From: Firmicutes bacterium CAG:341
GTDB taxonomy: Bacteria; Bacillota; Clostridia; Oscillospirales; Acutalibacteraceae
Direction of reading: 5' to 3'
DNA: 11,833 nucleotides
Assembly: GCA_000434995.1 (NCBI GenBank)
Contig: FR895316.1
Span: 1 to 11,833 of the forward strand
The notes under the pieces were generated by a model that saw only the letters and a list, made by a program, of their open reading frames with translations, was not told the DNA's origin and ran no database searches. Below are positions 1 to 5,423 of this stretch, in pieces. A program made the translations under genes and the position numbers. The number at the start of each line of letters is the position of its first letter. Position 1 is the first letter of the stretch.

Positions 1-39
1 TTTATTCGGCGCGCTTTAGCCACTTTATCGACAGTCTGT

Positions 40-74
40 AAGGAGAACTGGTAATTCAGTTCTCCTTTTCTTTT
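40..74 (+). terminator. Intrinsic terminator of an upstream rightward gene outside the window
   Basis: An 11-bp perfect stem (arms 40-50 and 57-67, loop 51-56) is followed by TTTTCTTTT on the + strand. There is no U-tract in the minus direction, so it ends transcription coming from the left edge. A reading frame entering at base 3 stops with TAA at 39-41, just before the stem. This could be the C-terminal tail of that gene (…FSHFIDSL), but 12 codons are too few to identify it. The cca stop codon (56-58, minus strand) lies within this hairpin. Confidence 0.75.
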
Positions 75-1390
75 ACATATTTGAGCAGCGTTTCTTTATT
101 ATTTTCTATATCACCGTTAATTACTTTTTGCAAAATACAATCAAGGCAGTTTCCTATTTCTTTGCCCTTAAAGCCGAGATTCATCAAATCAAAGCCATTG
201 ATTTTTAAATCTTTAATACTGTAAGGTTCCCCGTTTGCAATAATTTCATCAAGCAGAGATTCTGTGGTAACAAGATTTTGCAGTTCTTCGCCTGTCGTTT
301 CAGGGTTTTGCCCAAGCTTATCGGCTCTTTTAACTTCTATCAAGTTTCTTAAGCCCTGCTCACCCAATAGATTTAGATATTTTTTTATATTGGCTTTATT
401 TGTACCTATATGAATATCATGTATCGGAATTATTTGCATAACGCTGTCATACAGCTCATTAGAAACTTTAAATCTTTTAAGAATAGGTGCTGAAATATCG
501 CCACTTATTTTTTGATGACCTTTAAAATGGTCTACTCCCCTATCATCAGTAGTTTTTGCCTGCGGTTTGCCGAGGTCGTGCAAAAGCATTGTAAGGCGCA
601 ACGATAGTTTTTTTGGCGACTGCTCAACAGTTTTTGCTGTGTGCGTATAAACATCATAAATATGCCATACCGTATTTTGCTTGCAGGTAAAAGTAGGAAT
701 AAGTTCCGGAATTATAACAGCCAAAACCTCCTTATATTCAGTTAAAACAGAAAAAACATTATCCCCCATTAAAAGTTTTGAAAGTTCGCTGAAAAGCCTT
801 TCTTTTGAAACATTTTTTAAAAGGTCTTTATTTTTGAAAATTGCAGTTTTGGTTTTTTCCTCAATGTTAAATGAAAGTGTGGATGAAAACCTGACAGCAC
901 GCATAATGCGAAGTGCGTCTTCATTAAAGCGTAAATCTGCATTTCCCACAGCTTTGATTACCTTATTTTCAATATCTTTTTTTCCGCCGAATAAATCGAC
1001 GATTTCATTTTTATTAGGATTAAACGCTATCGCATTAACAGTAAAATCACGGCGGGATAAATCATCATCTATATTGCTCACAAATTTCACATTTTCAGGA
1101 TGACGGTTATCCGAATATTCACCGTCGGTTCGATAAGTGGTGATTTCAAAAGAGTCAGAGTCTATCAAAGCGGTAACCGTACCGTGCTTAAGACCTGTTT
1201 CAATATATTTAATTTTATTTTCCGTCAATATTTTTTCAAGCTCAATAGGTTTAGCCGATGTCGTAATATCAATATCATTACAAGACTTATTCATAAAAAA
1301 GTCACGCACACATCCGCCTACCAAATAAGCTTCATATCCGGCATTTTCAATTATTTTAATTAAATAATCTGCTTTTTCAAAAATTGTCAT
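56..1390 (-). CDS. cca: CCA tRNA nucleotidyltransferase (class II, with HD domain)
   Basis: This enzyme adds or repairs the 3'-terminal CCA of tRNAs in the cytosol using CTP and ATP. The 444-residue protein has the class II nucleotidyltransferase signature in order. GGCVRD is at 25-30 and the metal-binding Asp pair DID at 39-41. RRDFTVNA is at about 113-120, and the nucleotide-selecting helix with ED and RIMRAVRF is at about 157-168. An HD phosphohydrolase-type domain follows (HIYDVYTHT near 243-251, LLHDLGK near 269-275). Length and layout fit Gram-positive CCA enzymes. Related poly(A) polymerases and separate CC- or A-adding enzymes share these motifs and cannot be excluded from sequence alone. 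The ATG at 1390 is the first in frame and gives a normal N-terminus, but the ribosome-binding site is poor (GGGTG) and the predicted leader is very short. The gene is divergent from the small membrane protein gene at 1454. Confidence 0.92.
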   Translation of the reverse strand: MTIFEKADYLIKIIENAGYEAYLVGGCVRDFFMNKSCNDIDITTSAKPIELEKILTENKIKYIETGLKHGTVTALIDSDSFEITTYRTDGEYSDNRHPENVKFVSNIDDDLSRRDFTVNAIAFNPNKNEIVDLFGGKKDIENKVIKAVGNADLRFNEDALRIMRAVRFSSTLSFNIEEKTKTAIFKNKDLLKNVSKERLFSELSKLLMGDNVFSVLTEYKEVLAVIIPELIPTFTCKQNTVWHIYDVYTHTAKTVEQSPKKLSLRLTMLLHDLGKPQAKTTDDRGVDHFKGHQKISGDISAPILKRFKVSNELYDSVMQIIPIHDIHIGTNKANIKKYLNLLGEQGLRNLIEVKRADKLGQNPETTGEELQNLVTTESLLDEIIANGEPYSIKDLKINGFDLMNLGFKGKEIGNCLDCILQKVINGDIENNKETLLKYVKEKEN

Positions 1391-1406
1391 ATCGCACCCA
1401 AATAAA

Positions 1407-1434
1407 ATTATATTTCAATAATATTTTAGCACAA
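1407..1434 (-). promoter_or_regulatory. Candidate sigma-A promoter for cca
   Basis: On the minus strand there is a perfect TATAAT (1407-1412) with TTGTGC (1429-1434) 16 bp upstream. The -35 match is modest. Transcription would begin near 1399-1401, leaving only about 10 nt before the ATG at 1390. Confidence 0.5.
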
Positions 1435-1453
1435 TTAAAGCAATAATACAATT

Positions 1454-1837
1454 ATGAAAAACTTTTATATTTATTTAGCTGTCGGTCTAATCGGCGGTGG
1501 CGGATACTGCTTAATTGAATTACTTACAAGAGGGCGAACACACTACTCAATGTTTTTTGCCGGGGCAATAGTTTTAACTTCGTTTTACTATATAAACCAA
1601 AAATATGAAATGAATTTTATATTAAAATGTTTAGTAGGAATGCTTATTATAACGGCAGTGGAGCTTTTATTTGGATTGATATTTAATATTATATTAAAAG
1701 AACATGTGTGGGACTACTCCGGCGTACCGCTCAATTTTTTAGGTCAGGTTTGCGTCCCGTTTTCACTTATATGGTTTGCACTGTCTGGCGTGGCATTTAA
1801 GGTGATAGATACGGTGCAAGAAAATATTGGGGTGTAA
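1454..1837 (+). CDS. Small four-helix integral membrane protein (putative ABC-transporter permease-type family)
   Basis: The 127-residue protein is strongly hydrophobic, with about four predicted membrane helices (roughly residues 4-24, 31-47, 55-79 and 97-120). It has an ELLTRGRTHYSMF segment after helix 1 and a VWDYSGVPLNFLGQVC segment before the last helix. From memory, this RGRTH…WDYS…NxLGQxC pattern belongs to small clostridial membrane proteins labelled 'putative ABC transporter permease' (CmpB/type IV-like). No ATPase or solute-binding partner lies nearby, so transport is unproven. The start at 1454 gives the family-like N-terminus, but there is no Shine-Dalgarno sequence within 20 nt upstream (TTAAAGCAATAATACAATT). 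The gene is divergent from cca and convergent with rplL, so it probably has its own weak promoter in the 63-bp gap. Confidence 0.7.
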   Translation: MKNFYIYLAVGLIGGGGYCLIELLTRGRTHYSMFFAGAIVLTSFYYINQKYEMNFILKCLVGMLIITAVELLFGLIFNIILKEHVWDYSGVPLNFLGQVCVPFSLIWFALSGVAFKVIDTVQENIGV

Positions 1838-1872
1838 AAAAACAAGCACAGCCGAATGGTTGTGCTTGTTTC
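1836..1872 (-). terminator. Strong intrinsic terminator of the rplJ-rplL transcript
   Basis: The stem AAACAAGCACA/TGTGCTTGTTT (arms about 1861-1871 and 1840-1850) is followed on the minus strand by an unbroken run of T (from bases 1842 to 1836). The hairpin sits in the 60-bp convergent gap immediately after the stop codon of the membrane protein gene. It may also stop rightward transcripts weakly, although that side has only a short T-rich tail. Confidence 0.88.
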
Positions 1873-1897
1873 ATTAAAGGTAAATTTAAAAGTTGAA

Positions 1898-2275
1898 TTA
1901 CTTGAGTTCAACCTTTGCGCCAGCTTCTTCAAGCTTAGCCTTAAGAGCTTCAGCGTCAGCTGTTGGAACTGCTTCCTTAACAGCCTTAGGAGCGTTATCA
2001 ACGATTTCCTTAGCTTCCTTAAGTCCAAGACCTGTTGCTTCACGAACAGCCTTGATAACCTGAATCTTGTTAGCACCTACTTCTGCAAGTACTACATCAA
2101 ATTCTGTCTTTTCGTCAGCTGCTGCTGCGCCACCTTCTGCAGGTGCTGCTACTGCTACTGCTGCTGCAGCGCTTACGCCGAATTCTTCTTCTACTGCTGA
2201 TACGAGCTCTGAAAGCTCAAGAACTGTAAGAGTTTTAAGCTCTTCAACAATTGCTGTAACTTTTTCTGATGCCAT
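1898..2275 (-). CDS. rplL: 50S ribosomal protein L7/L12
   Basis: This is the multicopy stalk protein of the large ribosomal subunit. It recruits and stimulates translation GTPases, and dimers bind the C-terminal helix of L10. The 125-residue sequence has the N-terminal dimerisation/L10-binding helices (TAIVEELKTLTVLELSELV), an Ala/Gly-rich hinge at about 33-53, and the C-terminal factor-binding domain with GLGLKEAKEIVDNAPKAVKE. Length is normal. GGAGG (2284-2288) precedes the ATG at 2275. It follows rplJ after 48 bp with no promoter between, so the two are co-transcribed. A terminator follows directly, and rpoB is not downstream. Confidence 0.98.
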   Translation of the reverse strand: MASEKVTAIVEELKTLTVLELSELVSAVEEEFGVSAAAAVAVAAPAEGGAAAADEKTEFDVVLAEVGANKIQVIKAVREATGLGLKEAKEIVDNAPKAVKEAVPTADAEALKAKLEEAGAKVELK

Positions 2276-2323
2276 TTTATTTTCCTCCGATTAAAGATAA
2301 ATTTTTAATTAGTTTTGATTTAA

Positions 2324-2908
2324 TTATTCAGCTGTTTCTTCAGCCGGTGCTTCTGCAGGAGCTTCTGCTTCTTCTGCAGGTGCGTCTTCATTAGCTGCGC
2401 TTTCACAAGCTTCAACGCCGCCCTTATCTACAATAGCCTGTACTCCACGAGCAAAAGCTGCGATAGGTGCATTGAATACGCTACATACAGTAGCAAGAAG
2501 TACTTCTCTTGATGGAAGCTTTGCAAGAGCAACAAGCTTTTCCATTGAGATTACTTCACCGTCAAGGTAACCGCTCTTAAGAGAGAAGTTATCGTGTGAA
2601 TCAGCGAACTTTTGAAGAATGCGTGCTGATGCTACATAATCATCAGCTGATGTTGCGATTGCTGTTGTACCTTCAAGAACATTTTCGAGACCTGCAAGAC
2701 CTGCATCCTCAACTGCTCTACCAAGAATTGTATTTTTAACTACTGTGTATTCAACTCCAGCTTCACGAAGTTCTTTACGAAGCTTTGTGTCGTCTTCAAC
2801 ATTGATACCCTTGTAATCAACTACAACACCGGCACAAGAATTTTTAATTCTTTCTGAAAGGTCAGCAACCATTTGCTTTTTTCTTTCAAGAACTGCTGTA
2901 CTTGGCAT
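2324..2908 (-). CDS. rplJ: 50S ribosomal protein L10, with extended acidic Ala/Pro/Glu tail
   Basis: L10 is the base of the ribosomal stalk. It binds 23S rRNA near L11 and carries L7/L12 dimers on its C-terminal helix. It also represses its own operon through a leader RNA. The sequence has the family N-terminus (KKQMVADLSERI), VVDYKGINVEDDTKLRKELR and VVKNTILGRA in order. The globular and helix portion ends near residue 168. Residues about 169-194 are a low-complexity tail of Glu, Ala and Pro, which makes the protein 194 residues against the common 165-175. The ATG at 2908 is preceded by GGAGG at 2917-2921. It is the first gene of the rplJ-rplL unit, behind an L10 leader and attenuator. Confidence 0.97.
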   Translation of the reverse strand: MPSTAVLERKKQMVADLSERIKNSCAGVVVDYKGINVEDDTKLRKELREAGVEYTVVKNTILGRAVEDAGLAGLENVLEGTTAIATSADDYVASARILQKFADSHDNFSLKSGYLDGEVISMEKLVALAKLPSREVLLATVCSVFNAPIAAFARGVQAIVDKGGVEACESAANEDAPAEEAEAPAEAPAEETAE

Positions 2909-2932
2909 TTAATTTACCTCCATTGATATTTG

Positions 2933-2947
2933 CCGTATTAAATACGG
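2933..2947 (-). promoter_or_regulatory. Small hairpin just before the rplJ ribosome-binding site
   Basis: CCGTAT and ATACGG (2942-2947 and 2933-2938) form a perfect 6-bp stem with a 3-nt loop, 11 nt upstream of the GGAGG of rplJ. It has no T-tract, so it is not a terminator. The CCGTAT arm also matches ATACGG in the L10 leader (3066-3071), allowing an alternative long-range pairing. Function is inferred only. Confidence 0.4.
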
Positions 2948-2971
2948 ACTTGAAGGCTGTTTAGCTATAAC

Positions 2972-3003
2972 AAAAAGTGCATCCCGAGAACCTCGGAATG
3001 CAC
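2972..3003 (-). terminator. Attenuator terminator in the rplJ leader
   Basis: GTGCAT/ATGCAC (2998-3003 with 2977-2982) plus CCGAG/CTCGG, with one mismatch and a tiny loop, is followed by TTTTT on the minus strand. It lies between the L10 leader and rplJ, inside the transcript. The 5' arm CATTCC (2995-3000) is complementary to GGAATG at 3040-3045 at the end of the L10 leader. A competing pairing would disrupt the terminator. This matches the attenuation layout known for Gram-positive L10 leaders. Confidence 0.85.
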
Positions 3004-3037
3004 GAAAACATCAAAATAACATAATGCTACTTGAATG

Positions 3038-3101
3038 TCCATTCCTCGGCAGGCGAAAACTTACGCCGTATCGGCACCTGCTGTCTTTGGCTGAACAGCT
3101 A
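3038..3101 (-). ncRNA. Ribosomal protein L10 leader (cis-regulatory RNA)
   Basis: On the minus strand the segment contains the recognisable L10-leader core CCAAAGACAGCAGGTG (about 3074-3089) and later GCCTGCCGAGGA. GCAGG/CCTGC closes an internal stem-loop that holds GCCGATACGGC. GCTGTT/AGCCAAAGACAGC can form the kink-turn-like part that L10(L12)4 binds. It starts within a few bases of the predicted transcription start and is followed by an intrinsic terminator, as in the known family. Excess L10 should stabilise termination or block expression of rplJ-rplL. Confidence 0.9.
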
Positions 3102-3105
3102 TTGT

Positions 3106-3134
3106 ATTTTAACACAAGGATTATTCCTTGTCAA
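3106..3134 (-). promoter_or_regulatory. Near-consensus sigma-A promoter for rplJ-rplL
   Basis: The minus strand reads TTGACA (3129-3134), a 17-bp spacer, and TAAAAT (3106-3111), predicting a start near 3099. The -35 lies 9 bp beyond the stop codon of rplA. The spacer is almost filled by an inverted repeat, CAAGGA-TTAT-TCCTTG (3115-3130). Confidence 0.9.
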
Positions 3135-3142
3135 TACCTAAA

Positions 3143-3850
3143 TTATTCTGCAGTTGCAACTGTACCAACTTTGTTAGGGTTGATTTTTACACCAGGGCCC
3201 ATTGTTGAAGCAACTGCTACTGACTTAATGTACTGTCCCTTTGTTGAAGCAGGCTTAGCCTTAATGATAGCATCAAGAAGAGCATTAAAGTTTTCAAGAA
3301 GCTTATCTGAACCGAATGAAGCCTTACCGATTGGGCAGTGAATAATATTTGTTTTATCAAGACGGTATTCAATCTTACCAGCCTTAGCATCCTGAACAGC
3401 CTTAGCTACATCCATAGTAACTGTGCCTGCTTTTGGTGATGGCATAAGACCACGAGGACCGAGAACCTTACCTAAACGACCAACGAAGCCCATCATGTCA
3501 GGTGATGCGATAGCTACATCGAAATCCATCCAGCCGCCCTGAATCTTCTGAACAAGGTCAGCATCGCCGACAACATCAGCACCTGCTTCAGTAGCAGCTT
3601 TAGCAAGGTCACCTTTTGCGAATACAGCAACTCTAACTTTCTTACCTGTACCGTTAGGAAGGATAACAGCGCCACGAACCTGCTGGTCAGCATGACGAGA
3701 GTCAACACCGAGACGAATGTGAACTTCTACTGTTTCATCAAACTTTGCTGTTGCTGTCTTAACTGCAAGGTCAAGAGCTTCTTTTGAATCATATAAATTT
3801 GCACGGTCAATAAGTTTTGAACCGTCTGTATATTTCTTTCCGTGTTTCAT
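3143..3850 (-). CDS. rplA: 50S ribosomal protein L1
   Basis: L1 forms the mobile stalk at the E-site of the large subunit, helps release deacylated tRNA, and is a translational repressor of its own operon. The 235-residue protein has the RNA-binding N-terminus (MKHGKKY…), the lid-domain hallmark LGKVLGPRGLMPSPKAGTV (about 126-144) and the C-terminal TMGPGVKIN. The ATG at 3850 is chosen because GGAGG lies at 3861-3865. The longer frame from 3895 would start inside the intercistronic regulatory RNA and add 15 residues unlike L1. It follows rplK after 50 bp, and that gap is almost filled by an L1-target-like hairpin. No clear terminator follows it before the rplJ promoter. Confidence 0.97.
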   Translation of the reverse strand: MKHGKKYTDGSKLIDRANLYDSKEALDLAVKTATAKFDETVEVHIRLGVDSRHADQQVRGAVILPNGTGKKVRVAVFAKGDLAKAATEAGADVVGDADLVQKIQGGWMDFDVAIASPDMMGFVGRLGKVLGPRGLMPSPKAGTVTMDVAKAVQDAKAGKIEYRLDKTNIIHCPIGKASFGSDKLLENFNALLDAIIKAKPASTKGQYIKSVAVASTMGPGVKINPNKVGTVATAE

Positions 3851-3866
3851 AATTAAATTACCTCCA

Positions 3867-3893
3867 GTGGTTAAATCGGATACTTCCTCCCAC
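3867..3893 (-). promoter_or_regulatory. L1-binding-site mimic before rplA
   Basis: The minus-strand RNA reads GTGG, GA, a small GGA-AGTA-TCC hairpin, GATTTAA, then CCAC. GTGG (3890-3893) pairs with CCAC (3867-3870), and the inner stem is 3878-3887. This imitates the L1-binding region at the base of the 23S L1 stalk, which in E. coli has GGUGGGAG on one side and AAAUACCACC on the other. The 3' arm ends one base before GGAGG (3861-3865), so bound L1 could block initiation of rplA. The motif also starts only 7 bases after the rplK stop codon. Confidence 0.65.
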
Positions 3894-3900
3894 AAGGGAA

Positions 3901-4326
3901 TTAGTCTTCTACTACTATACCCATGCTGCGTGCAGTGCCTGCAATCATAGACATTGCTGATTCAAGATTTGCTGCGTTAAGATCAGGCATCTTTGTTTCA
4001 GCAATTTTCTGTACATCAGCCTTTGAGATTGTTGCTACCTTGTTCTTGTTAGGAACACCGGAAGCCTTATCAATACCACATGCCTTTTTAATAAGAACTG
4101 CTGCAGGTGGTGTCTTTGTTACAAATGTAAATGAACGGTCTTCATATACTGTGATTACAACAGGAATGATAAGACCTGCGTCATTCTTTGTTCTTTCATT
4201 GAATTCCTTTGTGAATGACATAATGTTTACACCGTGCTGACCGAGTGCCGGACCAACAGGTGGTGCCGGAGTTGCTTTGCCGGCAGGAATCTGAAGTTTT
4301 ATTAAACCTACTACCTTCTGTGCCAT
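3901..4326 (-). CDS. rplK: 50S ribosomal protein L11
   Basis: L11 binds the GTPase-associated region of 23S rRNA at the stalk base and is the contact for elongation factors and for stringent-response sensing. The 141 residues match the family length. The N-terminal Pro-rich switch segment (GLIKLQIPAGKATPAPPVGPALGQ, about 7-30) is present. The C-terminal RNA-binding domain has TPPAAVLIKKA and ends with GTARSMGIVVED. GGAGG at 4335-4339 precedes the ATG at 4326. It lies between nusG (130-bp gap) and rplA (50-bp gap), each gap with an L1-target-like RNA motif. Confidence 0.98.
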   Translation of the reverse strand: MAQKVVGLIKLQIPAGKATPAPPVGPALGQHGVNIMSFTKEFNERTKNDAGLIIPVVITVYEDRSFTFVTKTPPAAVLIKKACGIDKASGVPNKNKVATISKADVQKIAETKMPDLNAANLESAMSMIAGTARSMGIVVED

Positions 4327-4346
4327 AATAATTTCCTCCTAATATT

Positions 4347-4380
4347 GTGGTAAATGGCGAAACCTTTGGTTTCTCCCACC
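4347..4380 (-). promoter_or_regulatory. L1-binding-site mimic before rplK
   Basis: The minus-strand RNA reads GGTGGGA, a perfect 6-bp hairpin GAAACC-AAA-GGTTTC (4359-4373), then GCCATTTACCAC. GTGG (4376-4379) pairs with CCAC (4347-4350), leaving an asymmetric internal loop. The arrangement and the invariant sequence blocks match both the second motif before rplA and the L1 target in 23S rRNA. It lies 7 nt upstream of the rplK GGAGG, where an L1-repressed leader is expected from E. coli L11-L1 control. Confidence 0.75.
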
Positions 4381-4456
4381 ATCGCTTAAATGCCACAGTG
4401 CAATCAAACGATGATAATAAGCAGATATACTGCGAATTACTAAAGTGAATAAATGA

Positions 4457-4984
4457 TTAGTCTTCTTCGACTTTTTCAAGCTGGTCAAGTTCAAATTCAA
4501 CCTGATTTTCTCTGCCGAACATTGAAACTGTAACCTTTACGCTGTTGTTATCAACATCAATTTCATCAACAGTGCCTGAAAATCCTTCAAGCGGGCCGTC
4601 AACAACATTAACAAGGTCACCGACCTCATAGTTAACTTTAACACTGACTCTTTCAAGAGCGTTGTTTCTTACTTCTTCATCTGTAAGCGGCTGCGGTTCA
4701 CCCTCCGGGCCAACGAAGCCTGTGCAACCTCTTGTGTTACGAACAACATACCAGCTGTCATCAGTCATAATCATTTTTACGAAGACATAGCCGGGCATCA
4801 ATTTTCTTTGATATTCCTTTTCTGTGCCATCGCTTTTAAGTTCTTTTACTGTTTCGGTTGGAATAGCAACCTCATAAATTAAATCGTGAAGGTTACGATT
4901 TTCAACAACAGTTAAGATGTTGCTTGCTACTTTATTTTCATATCCTGAAAATGTATGTGCAACATACCATTTTGGTTCTTCCAT
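4457..4984 (-). CDS. nusG: Transcription elongation/antitermination factor NusG
   Basis: NusG binds RNA polymerase through its NGN domain and modulates pausing, termination and coupling to the ribosome. The 175-residue sequence begins EEPKWYVAHTFSGYENKVA, typical of the NGN domain. It has MPGYVFVKM and VRNTRGCTGFVG in the middle, and a C-terminal KOW domain (VGDLVNVVDGPLEGFSGTV, about 120-138). Two adjacent ATGs are possible. The one at 4984 is preferred because it is 7 nt from GGAGG (4992-4996), while the ATG at 4987 would be only 4 nt away. It follows secE after 46 bp, as in most bacteria. An AT-rich 9-bp inverted repeat spans the secE stop codon and the gap (4998-5006 and 5028-5036). Confidence 0.97.
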   Translation of the reverse strand: MEEPKWYVAHTFSGYENKVASNILTVVENRNLHDLIYEVAIPTETVKELKSDGTEKEYQRKLMPGYVFVKMIMTDDSWYVVRNTRGCTGFVGPEGEPQPLTDEEVRNNALERVSVKVNYEVGDLVNVVDGPLEGFSGTVDEIDVDNNSVKVTVSMFGRENQVEFELDQLEKVEED

Positions 4985-5030
4985 CAATAATCCTCCCGAA
5001 TAATTATTTTAAGTATTAAGTACAAAGTAA

Positions 5031-5408
5031 TTATTCAGCAGCTTTTGTTGTTGCTTTATCAAGAGCAGCGGCTGTTGTACTTTCACCCTGTTGAGAAACA
5101 GATGTAGTTGTTGTAGTTGTCTGCGCAAGATTTTTGATACCCTTCATTCCAAGAGAAAGAAGTGAATCAACACCGTAGATAGCTAAACCTACAATAATAA
5201 CTACAATAAGAACAATAACAGTGTTTTTAAGGACATCTTTTGCCTGTGCCCAAACAACCTTCTTGCCCTCTGCCTTAACACTTTTGAAGAATGACGCAAT
5301 GGATTTAAAAGGATTTTTCTTTGACTTCTTGTCCTTAGACTTAGTTGATTTTGCAGGCTTATCAGCCTTTTTTTCTGCCTTTGGTGAAGTCTTCTTTTCT
5401 TCAGCCAT
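5031..5408 (-). CDS. secE: Preprotein translocase subunit SecE, with long extensions at both ends
   Basis: SecE is the clamp helix of the SecYEG channel in the cytoplasmic membrane. The core is recognisable: an amphipathic segment NPFKSIASFFKSVKAEGKKV (about 32-51), the VVWAQAKDV hinge (51-59), and one transmembrane helix (about 62-80). At 125 residues it is twice the minimal 60-residue Firmicute form. Residues 1-31 are almost all Lys, Ala, Ser and Glu. A Thr/Ser/Ala-rich tail (about 96-125, six Thr in a row) follows the membrane helix, on the outer side by normal topology. The usual Trp-Pro of the hinge is Trp-Ala. The ATG at 5408 is chosen because GGAGG (5417-5421) is 8 nt away. An in-frame ATG at 5423 overlaps that site and the rpmG stop. 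Identity also rests on position between rpmG and nusG. Confidence 0.92.
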   Translation of the reverse strand: MAEEKKTSPKAEKKADKPAKSTKSKDKKSKKNPFKSIASFFKSVKAEGKKVVWAQAKDVLKNTVIVLIVVIIVGLAIYGVDSLLSLGMKGIKNLAQTTTTTTSVSQQGESTTAAALDKATTKAAE

Positions 5409-5423
5409 TCGGTCTTCCTCCAA

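Noticed and set aside
681..1363. Rightward open frames opposite cca
   Set aside because: They are complementary-strand shadows of a clearly conserved gene, with no ribosome-binding sites or family motifs.
1744..2294. Open frames in other frames or on the opposite strand of rplL
   Set aside because: Ala/Ser-rich shadow frames produced by the repetitive codon use of L7/L12.
3135..3142. Terminator between rplA and rplJ
   Set aside because: The only nearby hairpin (3115-3130) is in the rplJ promoter spacer and is followed by TGTTAAAAT, not a T-run. The rplA transcript may read into rplJ.
3851..3895. Upstream extension of L1 by 15 residues
   Set aside because: The added residues do not resemble L1, the frame would read through the GGAGG site, and the region forms the L1-target-like hairpin.
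4381..4456. Separate promoter for rplK-rplA
   Set aside because: TTGATT- and TATATC-like words occur but none pair with correct spacing and quality. Co-transcription with nusG is the simpler reading.
4998..5036. AT-rich 9-bp inverted repeat GAATAATTA/TAATTATTC between secE and nusG
   Set aside because: It is weak, has no T-tract in the reading direction and overlaps the secE stop codon. AT-rich chance complementarity is likely.
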